Shown: positions 36,164 through 44,915, counted from the stretch's first letter. The stretch is 64,000 nt of DNA from Aureliella sp046290675 (GCA_046290675.1 JBKAHA010000001.1:372001-436000), one strand, 5' to 3'. Translations and numbers: made by a program. Notes: a model not told the origin generated them from the letters alone.

Positions 36164-36796
36164 ATGGATCCTGTAGAAATCTTCAAGGCGGACGTTTCGC
36201 CCAACTTCCTAACCCGCTTGTATCAAGGTGTTTGCGACGCATACGCCAGCGCTCATCTCTCAGTCGAGTCACAGCCGATTGGCGTGGAAGAGCGATACAA
36301 CCTGATGCCTTGGACACGACGTGCTCATATCGAGTCGCGATTAAGGAACGCTGCAAACAGGGAGCGCATCGAGGCGAATACGGAGGAGACCGGCTTCTGG
36401 CGTCACGTCGTTGTCACCAGTGGTCGCATTCGACTGACCCAATCGACTGCGAAAAACCAAGAAACGCCGCTGCGGTCATCTGGTTACAAGTTGCGGTACG
36501 CAAAAGAGCAGGAGCAGATGTACTTGCCAGGTTTGGAGGAGTTGGCACCAAAGTTAAATATTCAAGATCCCCATCTCTACGCAGTTCTACTTCACCGTGC
36601 TCCCTTGGATGCTGATACGCCGGATTTTGTCGTCGTGCGTTTCCCGCTGCCCGACTTGAGCGACTATCACCCAGGTGAGATTGATCTGTCCGTCTTCAGC
36701 GGCGTTCCAAGTACCGAACCAGTTGTGGAATCGGAGTCGGTCGAGGATCTGGCGGTTCCGAAGTTAAAAGCTCGAAAGAATGTGGACGAAAGGTAA
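36164..36796 (+). CDS. Unrecognised partner of an XRE-ImmA gene
   Basis: A 210-residue protein starting MDPVEIFKADVSPNFLTRLY; beta-rich region with GFWRHVVVTSGRIRLTQS, then YAVLLHRAP and FVVVRFPLPD. The stop overlaps the next ATG (TAATG), so the two are translated together. Genes of this size often precede COG2856 XRE-ImmA genes in toxin-antitoxin-like or phage-induction loci. It runs opposite to the surrounding head operon, a sign of insertion. Confidence 0.7.
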   Translation: MDPVEIFKADVSPNFLTRLYQGVCDAYASAHLSVESQPIGVEERYNLMPWTRRAHIESRLRNAANRERIEANTEETGFWRHVVVTSGRIRLTQSTAKNQETPLRSSGYKLRYAKEQEQMYLPGLEELAPKLNIQDPHLYAVLLHRAPLDADTPDFVVVRFPLPDLSDYHPGEIDLSVFSGVPSTEPVVESESVEDLAVPKLKARKNVDER

Positions 36797-37953
36797 TGCG
36801 TAACGGAACCCCGGGATTTCGTCCCGAACGATTGAGATCAGCAAGGGAAGCACGCTGCATGAGCGGTGCTGCTCTCGCGGAGCTGGCTGGAGTTACGCGT
36901 GCTGCAATCTCTCAGTACGAAAGAGGCGAGCAAACCCCGTCGCCCATGGTATTACAACGAATCGCAGAGGCGATGAACTTACCGCAGAGGCATTTTCTCT
37001 CAACGATTCACAGCGTTGATGCACCTGTCTTCTATCGTTCTTTTGCGTCGGCGCTAAAACGTTCTCGGTTGCGCGCCGAACGACGATTGGAATGGTTGCA
37101 AGAAATAGTTGACTACCTTGGCAATTCAATCGAGTTTCCGCCGCTGAACGTGCCGGATTTCTCGCCGCGAGATGTGTTGCAGTTATCCGGCGATGACATC
37201 GATGACATTGCAACACAAGTCAGGCGTCATTGGGGACTTGGCGATGGTCCAATTTCGCATATGGTTCGCTTGGCTGAGAACAATGGCGTTGTAACCGCCA
37301 GGCAGTTTCTCGACTCTGATCGTCTTGATGCGTTTTCGTACTGGCCTGATCAGAAGAAGCATCCGTTGGTTGTATTGTCTTCGGATAAAGAGTGTGCCGC
37401 TCGATCTCGGTTCGATCTTGCCCACGAACTTGGTCATCTCGTGCTTCATCGCCATATTCGCTCGAAGCAATTGACTTCCAAAACCGACTTCAAGCAAATC
37501 GAATCTCAAGCAAATCGTTTTGCTGGGGCGCTTTTGCTACCCGCGAAGAGCTTCTTGGCGGAACTATATTCTCTTACCTTGGACGCGTTTCTCGCTCAAA
37601 AAAAACGCTGGTGTACGTCCGTGGCATTGATGGTTCGGCGGTGCGAAGATCTAGGAGTGGTGAACGAGGACTTAGCCCACCGACTTTGGATCAATCTCGG
37701 ACGAAGAGGCTGGCGACGCCGCGAGCCTTTGGACGATGAATTGGAAATCGAACAACCACTCTTCTTGACTCGCTGCTTTGAGTTGCTCGTTTCAACGGGG
37801 CCTACCGCGCGAGACGCTTTGTTAGCCGAACTTCCATGGTCTGCACATGAGATCGAAGAGCTCGTCGGACTACCCCATGCATTTCTGAATCCTCCGGACA
37901 AGCAAACTGCGACCGCGAACCCGAGAATTATTCGTTTTCCAGGATTGGAGTAG
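36796..37953 (+). CDS. XRE-family regulator fused to ImmA/IrrE metallopeptidase
   Basis: A 385-residue fusion. The N-terminal HTH (residues ~14-60: ARCMSGAALAELAGVTRAAI, SQYERGEQTPSP) is followed by an ImmA/IrrE domain with the zinc motif HELGHLVLH near residue 214 and a downstream ESQANRFAGALLLP. Known: such proteins repress an adjacent gene and are cut or inactivated on stress, or cleave a repressor. The upstream gene is the likely target or partner. This is a moron-like cassette inside the phage head operon. Confidence 0.85.
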   Translation: MRNGTPGFRPERLRSAREARCMSGAALAELAGVTRAAISQYERGEQTPSPMVLQRIAEAMNLPQRHFLSTIHSVDAPVFYRSFASALKRSRLRAERRLEWLQEIVDYLGNSIEFPPLNVPDFSPRDVLQLSGDDIDDIATQVRRHWGLGDGPISHMVRLAENNGVVTARQFLDSDRLDAFSYWPDQKKHPLVVLSSDKECAARSRFDLAHELGHLVLHRHIRSKQLTSKTDFKQIESQANRFAGALLLPAKSFLAELYSLTLDAFLAQKKRWCTSVALMVRRCEDLGVVNEDLAHRLWINLGRRGWRRREPLDDELEIEQPLFLTRCFELLVSTGPTARDALLAELPWSAHEIEELVGLPHAFLNPPDKQTATANPRIIRFPGLE

Positions 37954-38100
37954 AAAGCTAGAATAAGACGTCGGCAGTAGAGAGTAGCGAGAAGGTATAT
38001 GAAATTCCTTTTAATTGATTATGGAGGCCTTTCGTCACACCGGTTGCCGACGCCGGAAACGTCGGTATTGGTATTCAGAGTATCAGGCCGAGCCGTAGAG

Positions 38101-40368
38101 TTAGTTGCGCTTTTTGCGTTGAAGCTCTTTGAAACTCACGCGTTCTCGCTTCGGCACAGACGGTCGGTCGGTTCCGAACAGCAGGGCCCCTTGCATTGAG
38201 GCTGCTACAGCGGAGCCGACGAGACAGTCGAGCCAGTGGTTGTCGGGTTGTTCGGGGCGGGCTTTCCATTCGTCGACGGTTCGGCCGCGGCCCTCGGTGC
38301 GGACGAAGTACTCGGCGGTGACTTGCTCGGCGAACATGCGGTGTTGGTCGGGGCGATCGCCGAAGATGGAAAGGCAGCCTCGGTCGCCCATGGCAACGGC
38401 GAGTCGGGCGTGCGTGAAGGACTTCCACCAATTGGTGTCGTAGATCACGTGGCGGATGGCGCGTTTGCCGTGGATCGTGGGGACTCGCCAGTTGAGCCCG
38501 ACGCGATCGCCCGGCCGGCGTTTGTATTCGCTGAACGGGTTGGAGGATGCGCCGACGAAGCGGCCGTGCGACGGGAGCAAGATCGAGGCGTGTGGGCTTT
38601 GCCGGCAGAATTGATAGACGACGTCGGTGGAGTGGCCCCAGTTGGCGTCGATCAAGCAGCGGCCGATCTTCATTGCCGCTCCATCGTCGCGCTGCCATTC
38701 GCGGCCGAGCAGCTGTTCGGTTAACGATTCGAGGCCGGCATAGATGCTGCCTTCGAGACCGGTTCCTTCGCTCGCGGTTGCAAGCGTGTGTCGCGCATCG
38801 CGGAGCGTGAAGTACGTTCGTTGTTGATCGGGGTAGGATCCGTAGTCGACGACGTAGCCAGTGAAGTCGTCTTCCCAAGCGGCGACGACATAGAACAAGA
38901 GTTTGCCTTGGACGTCGATGAAGGCAGTGAGATGGTTGCCGGCGATCGGGACTCGGCCTCGCGGCATGTGGTTGATCTTAGCGGCGACTTGATCAGTGGT
39001 TAGTTGATCGGCACCGACGGTTTCTTCCGGCAGCGGTTCGTTTTGATACTCGGCGAAGAACGCGGCTTCGTCTTGAAGTTTTAAGTTCATCGCGTGTTGA
39101 ATGGCCGAGAGTTCGTCGTGGTTGAATCGCTCCTTCCACGAGACATCCGCGCCGGCGTCCATCGCGGCTCGGTTCTGACGATAAAACTCGGTGCCGGCCG
39201 CGCCGCCATCGCCAGCCCGCAATCCCTCGCTGCGGATTTCGGCGTAGCGATGCCATAGCGTTTCGTTGGTCGGAAACGCATTCATCATGCGCGTCCGTTC
39301 GCCATTCCATTCGGGATGCAGGTCGCGGTTAAGAATGTTGTCGGCCATGTCGCCAGGGCGAATGACGGTGCAAGGCATGATGCCTGAGATCTTCTTGCCT
39401 GGGCCGGCGAGTCCCAGCACTGCGCCGGCGAGGATCGCTTCACGGTTGGCGCATTGCGATAACGATCGAGCGGACTCGTCGGTTTGCGGGTCATCCAAAA
39501 CGACAAGCGATGGTCGAACCGTTTTGCCGTCGGGGCGTTTGAATTTCATCCCGCGGATGCGTCCGGTCAGGCCGGCGACCTTGATGATCGCGCCGCTCGC
39601 TTTGCTGCCGGCGATCGTCGGCATGACGATTTCCTTCGCGGTCCAACCGATCTGCGTCCGCTTGCCTTGATAGAGTTGTCCGTTGGCGCGGTTGGAGATA
39701 CCGTCCAACGCCTGGATCGGGAAACAGACTTCGGGATAGTCGGCCAGGAGCGATTCGTTGGCATCGAGTTCGGTTTTAATCGAGTCGAGCATGTCGCATG
39801 CGTGCCCTTCGTCGCTGCCGATCAAACAAACGAAGTCGCGATAGCCGTTCAAGACCGCCCAGATGCAAGCGACTTCAGCAAGTGAACTTTTGCCCGATCC
39901 GCGAGCCATCGCTAGCGAGAATAAACCGCCTCGCACCACGGCTTCTTCGATCTTGCGAATCACTTTGATATGGTCCGGCGACCATGAAAGATGAAACGTG
40001 AGACTGAAGTACGCTTCGCAAAAGAACTGAAAGCTGCCGGCCGCTCTGGCTTTTCGCTCGATGTCCTCGACTTCCGGCAACTCACCGATGTCTCGACCAG
40101 CCAGCGCGACGGCGGCGTTTCGTGCGCGGGCCTTCTCTTTGACCTTTGCATACCGGTCTTCGTCGACCGGTGGCTTCGGTGCGTGTCGCTTCTCGATCAA
40201 CCACGCGGTTAACTTCAATAGGTCGACGTGCGTGCCGTCTCCGATGCGAAGGCCGGCTTCGGTTCGGTAGCGATAGAGTTGCCGTTCGTTGAGCACCGTA
40301 CCGAGCGGCGTGCTATTGACGGTCCGGCAGATCTGGCTCGGCTTCATCCGTTGAATATCAATCGCCAC
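38101..40368 (-). CDS. terL: Terminase large subunit
   Basis: The GTG start at 40368, with GGAG seven bases upstream, overlaps the preceding gene by 11 bases. The 755-residue protein has a Walker A MARGSGKSSLAEV near residue 157, a Walker B LVVLDDPQTDES near 300, and a nuclease-like C-terminal half (AFIDVQGKLLFYVVAAW, CLIDANWGHSTD). It packages DNA into the prohead. The C-terminal ~30 residues are basic (KRERVSFKELQRKKRN). The N-terminal ~70 residues resemble a small-terminase or DNA-binding region. Confidence 0.9.
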   Translation of the reverse strand: MAIDIQRMKPSQICRTVNSTPLGTVLNERQLYRYRTEAGLRIGDGTHVDLLKLTAWLIEKRHAPKPPVDEDRYAKVKEKARARNAAVALAGRDIGELPEVEDIERKARAAGSFQFFCEAYFSLTFHLSWSPDHIKVIRKIEEAVVRGGLFSLAMARGSGKSSLAEVACIWAVLNGYRDFVCLIGSDEGHACDMLDSIKTELDANESLLADYPEVCFPIQALDGISNRANGQLYQGKRTQIGWTAKEIVMPTIAGSKASGAIIKVAGLTGRIRGMKFKRPDGKTVRPSLVVLDDPQTDESARSLSQCANREAILAGAVLGLAGPGKKISGIMPCTVIRPGDMADNILNRDLHPEWNGERTRMMNAFPTNETLWHRYAEIRSEGLRAGDGGAAGTEFYRQNRAAMDAGADVSWKERFNHDELSAIQHAMNLKLQDEAAFFAEYQNEPLPEETVGADQLTTDQVAAKINHMPRGRVPIAGNHLTAFIDVQGKLLFYVVAAWEDDFTGYVVDYGSYPDQQRTYFTLRDARHTLATASEGTGLEGSIYAGLESLTEQLLGREWQRDDGAAMKIGRCLIDANWGHSTDVVYQFCRQSPHASILLPSHGRFVGASSNPFSEYKRRPGDRVGLNWRVPTIHGKRAIRHVIYDTNWWKSFTHARLAVAMGDRGCLSIFGDRPDQHRMFAEQVTAEYFVRTEGRGRTVDEWKARPEQPDNHWLDCLVGSAVAASMQGALLFGTDRPSVPKRERVSFKELQRKKRN

Positions 40369-40564
40369 GGTGTTTCTCCTGCAATAGCCAAGCGGCGTAA
40401 TGGACAAGGTTGATCGTGCCGTCGGCGTTGGTCGGTGCGCCTTCGGCGAGGTCTTGCGAAATCTGCTCGGCGGGCACGATCTGCCGATACGAACTCGTCA
40501 AAAGCTTCGCCAGTTGCTCGACCGTCAAACGGTTTGGGTTGACGCTTCTTGATTCGCCTTCCAT
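40358..40564 (-). CDS. Small protein before terminase, possible small subunit remnant
   Basis: The start at 40564 gives 68 residues: RLTVEQLAKLLTSSYRQIVP and a conserved LVHYAAWLLQEKHRGD ending. The ending resembles the LLKLTAWLIEKRHAPK stretch at the start of the terminase, so both may share a DNA-binding helix module. It overlaps the terminase start. A role in DNA recognition for packaging is inferred. Confidence 0.6.
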   Translation of the reverse strand: MEGESRSVNPNRLTVEQLAKLLTSSYRQIVPAEQISQDLAEGAPTNADGTINLVHYAAWLLQEKHRGD

Positions 40565-40749
40565 GGCGGAAAGCCTCCGGTGCTTGGGGTTGTTCGCGAC
40601 ACGCCGCACACGTCGCCGACTGTCGCATTGTTTTGCATGTTTGGCATGGTCGGCCGCATGTTTCACTCGGCGAAACAGGGGCAAACGTGGCCGCGTGTGG
40701 GGGTCAAAAGAAAGCTGCAAAATTCCTGAACATTACTGCCAGACTTCGC

Positions 40750-40785
40750 TTGAGGTGTCTCGAAACGCATGGCTCATGTGTGTCA
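40750..40785 (+). promoter_or_regulatory. Repeated cassette promoter, copy 1
   Basis: TTGAGG, 17 nt, CTCATG, inside the conserved GCATGGCTCATGTGTGTCA block. Upstream lies the A-rich and CTGCAAAAT-type box shared by the other copies. It drives the amidoligase gene at 40824. Confidence 0.7.
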
Positions 40786-40823
40786 ACGAAACGAATTCAA
40801 AACCCTTTTTCGGAGACACAAAC

Positions 40824-41681
40824 ATGCACGCCAACGACATCGCCTTCGGTATCGAAATCGAAACCCACATGCCCGGCCACGACCGCACACCGATCGGCGG
40901 CTACCACAACGGATTGCCGGTCGCTTGGCTGCCGGCCGGATGGAAGGCCGAACGAGACGGCAGCATCCGCACGCCGATGGGACGCAAACCCTGCGAGTTC
41001 GTATCGCCGATCCTTCGCGGCTACGAAGGGCTGCGAAACGTAGAGGCCGCGGTCGACGCGATCAAAGAACGCGGGGCGCGGATCAACGAATCCTGCGGCC
41101 TTCACATCACCATTTCTTGGAACGGCGACGCGGCCGCCCTGGCCCGACTGATCTCCTTGATCGCCAACCACGAAAAGGCGATCTACGCAGCGACCGGCAC
41201 CCGACGACGCGAACGAAACCAATGGGCGAAACAAATCAAGACCTACGGCAATAAGGACGCGGCGAAGATGCGATGCGAAAGCGACCGCTACCACCTTTTG
41301 AACCTGACGCACTTGGCCCGCGGCAAGAACCGAATCGAGATCCGGGCCTTCGCCGGGACGCTCAACAAAACCAAACTGATCGGCTACATCCAAATGATCC
41401 TCGGCTTGGCCGAACTCGCCCTCAACACCAAACGATGCTCGGGTTGGGACTACGCGAAGAAGCCCGGAACCAAATCTTGCTGGGACCGCCCCGAAGCGGG
41501 CCACGGTGAAACGGAACTCAACCGGCTCTTCTACCGACTCGGTTGGACCAAGGGTTGGTACAAGGGCGACCTTCGCGACAAACGGTTCGGCGAACTGACC
41601 AACGGCGAAACCGGATGCGACTTCCGCCCGGTCAAAAAGAAGCTTCTCGACCTGGCCCGCAAGTACGACGCGGCGATTTGA
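40824..41681 (+). CDS. Amidoligase-family enzyme
   Basis: ATG 40824 follows the shared leader with CGGAGA as ribosome binding site. The 285-residue protein shows the amidoligase (ATP-grasp/GS-like fold) pattern: FGIEIETHM at the start, WKAERDGSI, CEFVSPILRG, CGLHITISW, and HLARGKNRIEIRAFAGTL. Family members make amide or peptide bonds with small peptides or proteins and occur in phages and in peptide-modification loci. It is the first and largest gene of the cassette array and ends with its own terminator. The substrate is unknown. Confidence 0.85.
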   Translation: MHANDIAFGIEIETHMPGHDRTPIGGYHNGLPVAWLPAGWKAERDGSIRTPMGRKPCEFVSPILRGYEGLRNVEAAVDAIKERGARINESCGLHITISWNGDAAALARLISLIANHEKAIYAATGTRRRERNQWAKQIKTYGNKDAAKMRCESDRYHLLNLTHLARGKNRIEIRAFAGTLNKTKLIGYIQMILGLAELALNTKRCSGWDYAKKPGTKSCWDRPEAGHGETELNRLFYRLGWTKGWYKGDLRDKRFGELTNGETGCDFRPVKKKLLDLARKYDAAI

Positions 41682-41704
41682 TCGCCGGCGGCTTGCCGCT
41701 TTGA

Positions 41705-41740
41705 AAACGCCGCGGATTGCCCCGCGGCGTTTGTTCGTTT
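41705..41740 (+). terminator. Intrinsic terminator after the amidoligase gene
   Basis: AACGCCGCGG pairs with CCGCGGCGTT and is followed by TGTTCGTTTT. Confidence 0.8.
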
Positions 41741-41893
41741 TGTCGGCGGCCGGCGGGCAACGTCGCGGGCAAACGGCATAAGTAATAGGTAGGGGCCGAC
41801 ATCGTTGACGGACGCGACACGGGGCGTTTGTGCGGCACGTCGGGCATCTCAAAAAACATGGAAAAACCCTGCGAATTCTCGCCGGGATCGGCT

Positions 41894-41929
41894 TGAGCTT
41901 CTTTGGAACGCATGGCTCATGTGTGTCAT
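41894..41929 (+). promoter_or_regulatory. Repeated cassette promoter, copy 2
   Basis: TTGAGC, 17 nt, CTCATG, GCATGGCTCATGTGTGTCA. Upstream AAAAAACATGGAAAAA and GCCGGGATCGG are shared with copy 5. Confidence 0.7.
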
Positions 41930-41969
41930 CGCAAGACGGTTTTTCATTCACCCAAACGGAGAGACAAAC

Positions 41970-42245
41970 ATGACCCTCGGACAACTGATTTCGCTTTTGG
42001 AAGAGTACCGCGACGAACACGGCGAAGACTGCGAGGTGCGGTTGATGACGCAGCAGAACTGGCCCTTTGAAAACCGCATCGCCGGTGTGACCAGCGGCGC
42101 GGAGATGAACGAAGCAGAGGAGGACGACCCGCACGAATTCGCCGACGACCAAGATGTCGCCGAGGACGCGATGGTCTACATCGTCGAAGGCGGACAGATC
42201 TGCTACGGCAGCAAACGGGCTTGGGAAACCTGCCGCGATTGCTAA
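41970..42245 (+). CDS. Small acidic phage protein
   Basis: A 91-residue protein starting MTLGQLISLLEEYRDEHGED with CEVRLMTQQNWPFENRI and a very acidic middle (EAEEDDPHEF). Such short proteins beginning with a helical TLGQLI-type stretch are common in planctomycete and phage genomes without known function. It is served by promoter copy 2; a hairpin follows its stop. Confidence 0.7.
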   Translation: MTLGQLISLLEEYRDEHGEDCEVRLMTQQNWPFENRIAGVTSGAEMNEAEEDDPHEFADDQDVAEDAMVYIVEGGQICYGSKRAWETCRDC

Positions 42246-42258
42246 CGGCAAACCATTC

Positions 42259-42293
42259 GGCCGGCGCAAAGCGCCGCCGGCCTTCTCTATTTT
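42259..42293 (+). terminator. Intrinsic terminator between 41970 and 42316 genes
   Basis: GGCCGGCG pairs with CGCCGGCC and is followed by TTCTCTATTTTC. Read-through may allow expression of the next gene, which lacks its own promoter copy. Confidence 0.6.
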
Positions 42294-42315
42294 CAAACCC
42301 AAAGGAATTCAAAAT

Positions 42316-42531
42316 ATGACCAATCGAGATTCGATCGAACACGCCTACACCGCGGCGCACATTCGAGCGTTGACGCTTCTTGAAAACTTGCACCGACGGA
42401 TCGAGGACATGCCGGCACCCAGCGACGACGGTCCGGCAATCGGATGGGACGACGTCGGTACGCTTCGGCACCTTTGCGCCCGCCTCGAAGAATTGCTGGA
42501 ACCGAACGAACCAGACGACGACCGTTCGTAA
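42316..42531 (+). CDS. Small helical phage protein
   Basis: A 71-residue protein with YTAAHIRALTLLENLHRRIE and an acidic C-terminus. HIRALTLLENLHRRIEDMP resembles FAHTRVLKRIAELHAAVQDM in the 44087 protein, so the two are probable paralogues. It has no repeat promoter directly upstream. Function unknown. Confidence 0.65.
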   Translation: MTNRDSIEHAYTAAHIRALTLLENLHRRIEDMPAPSDDGPAIGWDDVGTLRHLCARLEELLEPNEPDDDRS

Positions 42532-42557
42532 ACAGCGACTATCGAAGAGCCCGCAAC

Positions 42558-42595
42558 ACGCCGCAACGTTGGCCCGACGACGCGGCGTTTCTTTC
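42558..42595 (+). terminator. Intrinsic terminator after the 42316 gene
   Basis: ACGCCGC pairs with GCGGCGT and is followed by TTCTTTC. Confidence 0.65.
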
Positions 42596-42697
42596 AGTGC
42601 GGCTGGTTTATCGAAGCTCTTTCCTGACGCGACACGGCGGCACGTCGGGGCCAACAAGAAACATGCTAAAAGACTGCAAATTACTGCCGGAAGTAGC

Positions 42698-42733
42698 ATG
42701 AGCTTGTTGGAAACCCATGGCTCATGTGTGTCA
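42698..42733 (+). promoter_or_regulatory. Repeated cassette promoter, copy 3
   Basis: ATGAGC (first base differs from other copies), 17 nt, CTCATG. The core is CCATGGCTCATGTGTGTCA, followed by the conserved CGAAACGATTTTCATTCC leader. Confidence 0.65.
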
Positions 42734-42774
42734 CCGAAACGATTTTCATTCCTTCCGCAAACGGAGACACAACC

Positions 42775-43053
42775 ATGCGAACTGTCAACGAAACCAACGG
42801 ACGCCGCCCTCGCTACACCCGCCTCGAAGTCCTTCAAAAACGCTACGCGGCCCAACAACGCCAAGCGGCGAACTGCTGCTTGAAGGCGGCAACGTTGGAG
42901 ATGCTTGGCGAACTCACCAAGTACATCAACGACTTCGAACCAGAAGGCATCCACGCCCCCGAGGATACCAACCATGTCTACGCGGCGCTGCAACGGTTCT
43001 ATGACGGGTTGATGGAACTGAACGCCGGTTTCCGCGACGACATCACGCGATAA
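42775..43053 (+). CDS. Small basic phage protein
   Basis: A 92-residue protein, Arg- and Gln-rich at the N-terminus (RLEVLQKRYAAQQRQAA), then LEMLGELTKYINDFEPEGI and NHVYAALQRFYDGL. It is mainly helical. The start is set by the shared leader and ACGGAGA. Single-gene cassette; function unknown. Confidence 0.65.
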   Translation: MRTVNETNGRRPRYTRLEVLQKRYAAQQRQAANCCLKAATLEMLGELTKYINDFEPEGIHAPEDTNHVYAALQRFYDGLMELNAGFRDDITR

Positions 43054-43128
43054 CCGGCAGCGGTTCCGGCCGGCGGTTTCGGTCTTTTGGGAATTCCGAA
43101 AAAGACTGCGGATCGCCGGCGGATTCCG

Positions 43129-43164
43129 CTTGATGTGTTTTGAAACGCATGGCTCATGTGTGTC
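43129..43164 (+). promoter_or_regulatory. Repeated cassette promoter, copy 4
   Basis: TTGATG, 17 nt, CTCATG, in GCATGGCTCATGTGTGTCA, followed by a CGAAACAATTTTCATTCC leader nearly identical to copy 3. Confidence 0.7.
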
Positions 43165-43206
43165 ACCGAAACAATTTTCATTCCTTCCAAAAACGGAGAC
43201 GCCACC

Positions 43207-43506
43207 ATGGCCAACAAGACCGCAACCCAAAACCCCGAGACCGCGATCCGCGCCGAGTTGGCAAAACTCGAATGGATGATTCCCGACGCCAAACGCGACC
43301 TTGCGAAGGCCGCTGCGAAGATGGCCGACCGAGCGATCAGCGCGGTCAAGGAATGCGAGGCGATGATTGCAGGCGAACCCTGCTCGATGGCTTGGACCGA
43401 GTTCGCCGAACAAGATGCCCGCCGCGCTAGCGAAGCCAAAGCACGGCTGACCGCCTTGTTTGAACGCCGCCAATTGTTGCAGTACCTGATCGGCGAAAAC
43501 GATTGA
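43207..43506 (+). CDS. Small helical phage protein
   Basis: A 99-residue, mostly helical protein (KLEWMIPDAKRDLAKAAAKM, EAKARLTALFERRQLLQYL). Charged coiled-coil-like heptads suggest oligomerisation. Single-gene cassette between promoter copy 4 and an intrinsic terminator. Function unknown. Confidence 0.65.
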   Translation: MANKTATQNPETAIRAELAKLEWMIPDAKRDLAKAAAKMADRAISAVKECEAMIAGEPCSMAWTEFAEQDARRASEAKARLTALFERRQLLQYLIGEND

Positions 43507-43534
43507 CCGCCGGCGAACCAGCCACTTCGCCGAC

Positions 43535-43575
43535 ACGCCGCGACGTTCGCCCAACGCCGCGGCGTTTCTTTGTTT
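43535..43575 (+). terminator. Intrinsic terminator after the 43207 gene
   Basis: ACGCCGCG pairs with CGCGGCGT and is followed by TTCTTTGTTTC. Confidence 0.7.
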
Positions 43576-43684
43576 CGGCATCATTCGCCGACCCTTTCGA
43601 TGATCGCGACACGGGCCGTTTCCGGCCCACGTCGGGCGTTTCGGAAAACCTGAAAAAACATTGCAAATTGCTGCCGGGATCGGC

Positions 43685-43720
43685 TTGAGCTTCTTGGAAT
43701 CGCATGGCTCATGTGTGTCA
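43685..43720 (+). promoter_or_regulatory. Repeated cassette promoter, copy 5
   Basis: TTGAGC, 17 nt, CTCATG, GCATGGCTCATGTGTGTCA. The following leader (TCGCAAGACGATTTTTCATTC) is nearly the same as copy 2. Confidence 0.7.
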
Positions 43721-43761
43721 TCGCAAGACGATTTTTCATTCACCCAGACGGAGATACACCC

Positions 43762-43989
43762 ATGCAAACGAACTTCGAATTCCACTCTCGGATGCCTCAA
43801 CCCAAAACGCTGGAAGCGATCGTTCAGGCAACGCTCTTCACCCTCCGGCAACTCACTTCGGAAGTCAGCGAACTGACCGACATCGAAGTCGGCGACACCG
43901 AAACCGAAGGCTTGCACCGGATCGCTGTCGAAGACTTGTACCGAGCGATCTGGAAGGCTGCGAACGAGTTCGAAGGCAAACTTCGCTAG
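43762..43989 (+). CDS. Small acidic helical phage protein
   Basis: A 75-residue protein with TLEAIVQATLFTLRQLTSEV, an acidic turn (DIEVGDTETEG) and RIAVEDLYRAIWKAANEFEG. It is followed without a strong terminator by the 44087 gene, so the two may be co-transcribed. Function unknown. Confidence 0.65.
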   Translation: MQTNFEFHSRMPQPKTLEAIVQATLFTLRQLTSEVSELTDIEVGDTETEGLHRIAVEDLYRAIWKAANEFEGKLR

Positions 43990-44086
43990 CGATACACCAA
44001 ACGACGCGCGCTGGTTCAACGGCGCGCGGCATACGAGACGAACGACCGAGATCAAATCCACAACCTATCCCAACAGAGACACAGCC

Positions 44087-44305
44087 ATGCCTAACGCAAC
44101 CGCACGCCCCACCAGCGCCCAACTCCTTTTCGCCCACACGCGGGTGCTAAAACGGATCGCCGAACTTCATGCCGCCGTGCAAGACATGCCGCTCTTGGAA
44201 GCGGCCAACGACCAAACCTTCGACCGCTTCTTTGACGAACTCGATGACTTGAACGACACAGTCGATCGGCTCACCGAAAAGTTTTTGGAAAACACGCGGG
44301 TGTGA
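44087..44305 (+). CDS. Small helical phage protein, paralogue of 42316 product
   Basis: A 72-residue protein. FAHTRVLKRIAELHAAVQDM aligns with the HIRALTLLENLHRRIEDMP stretch of the 42316 product. ATG 44087 is preceded by CAGAGACAC, a trace of the array's leader end. It has no repeat promoter of its own. Confidence 0.65.
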   Translation: MPNATARPTSAQLLFAHTRVLKRIAELHAAVQDMPLLEAANDQTFDRFFDELDDLNDTVDRLTEKFLENTRV

Positions 44306-44381
44306 ATTCGCGTGTGTGTCGGCAGTTTTCGCAGCTTTTGAAAAACATGGAAAAAGACTGCGAAAAGCAGCCGAAGTTCGC

Positions 44382-44417
44382 TTGAGCTTCTTTCCAAACC
44401 ATGGCTCATGTGTGTGT
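44382..44417 (+). promoter_or_regulatory. Repeated cassette promoter, copy 6
   Basis: TTGAGC, 17 nt, CTCATG, with CCATGGCTCATGTGTGTG. The upstream A-rich box AAAAACATGGAAAAAGACTGC matches copies 2 and 3. Confidence 0.7.
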
Positions 44418-44466
44418 AACGCCGAACGAACGGCGACGAACAAAACCCTTTACCGGAGACCAAACC

Positions 44467-44718
44467 ATGGCCCTGAACGAAACGCAAAAGACCAAAGCCG
44501 CTGCCCTGGCAACCGAGATGAAAAAGCTCGACGCCGAAACGTACCAAGAGATTCGCCAGTCGTACTACAAGATCGCCGACGAACTTCGCCCCTTGGTCGA
44601 CGCCCTCGAAAAAGCCGACGCCGACCTCGGTCCGAACGGCCCGCTTTTGGAAGAGCACTACATCTTTTGCGAGATGCTCGACCGACTCAACAAGAGCCTG
44701 CTGGGCGCGGTTGTCTAA
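44467..44718 (+). CDS. Small helical phage protein
   Basis: An 83-residue protein, helical and acidic (AAALATEMKKLDAETYQEIR, ELRPLVDALEKADADLGPNG, EMLDRLNKSLLGAVV). Single-gene cassette followed by a GC-rich hairpin. Function unknown. Confidence 0.65.
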   Translation: MALNETQKTKAAALATEMKKLDAETYQEIRQSYYKIADELRPLVDALEKADADLGPNGPLLEEHYIFCEMLDRLNKSLLGAVV

Positions 44719-44736
44719 CCCGCCCGCCGCGGCGGC

Positions 44737-44759
44737 ACCGGCGGCCACGGACCGCCGGT
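44737..44759 (+). terminator. GC-rich hairpin after the 44467 gene
   Basis: ACCGGCGG pairs with CCGCCGGT, loop CCACGGA. There is no T-run, so termination by this hairpin alone is uncertain. Confidence 0.4.
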
Positions 44760-44879
44760 GTCGCGACCTTCGCGGCATGTTCGGCAAACCATACCACTGA
44801 TCAACCGCCGGCCACACACGGCAACGTCGGCGGCCCAAAAGAACCTGGAAAAACATTTCAAAAAGCTACCGGAATTGGC

Positions 44880-44915
44880 TTGAGCTAAACCGAAACGCAT
44901 GGCTCATGTGTGTGA
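44880..44915 (+). promoter_or_regulatory. Repeated cassette promoter, copy 7
   Basis: TTGAGC, 17 nt, CTCATG, GCATGGCTCATGTGTGTGA. It precedes a three-gene unit (44956, 45364, 45865). Confidence 0.7.

Noticed and set aside
37999..38199. 66-codon + frame after the XRE-ImmA gene
   Set aside because: More than half of it is antisense to the end of the terminase and the rest has no good ribosome binding site.
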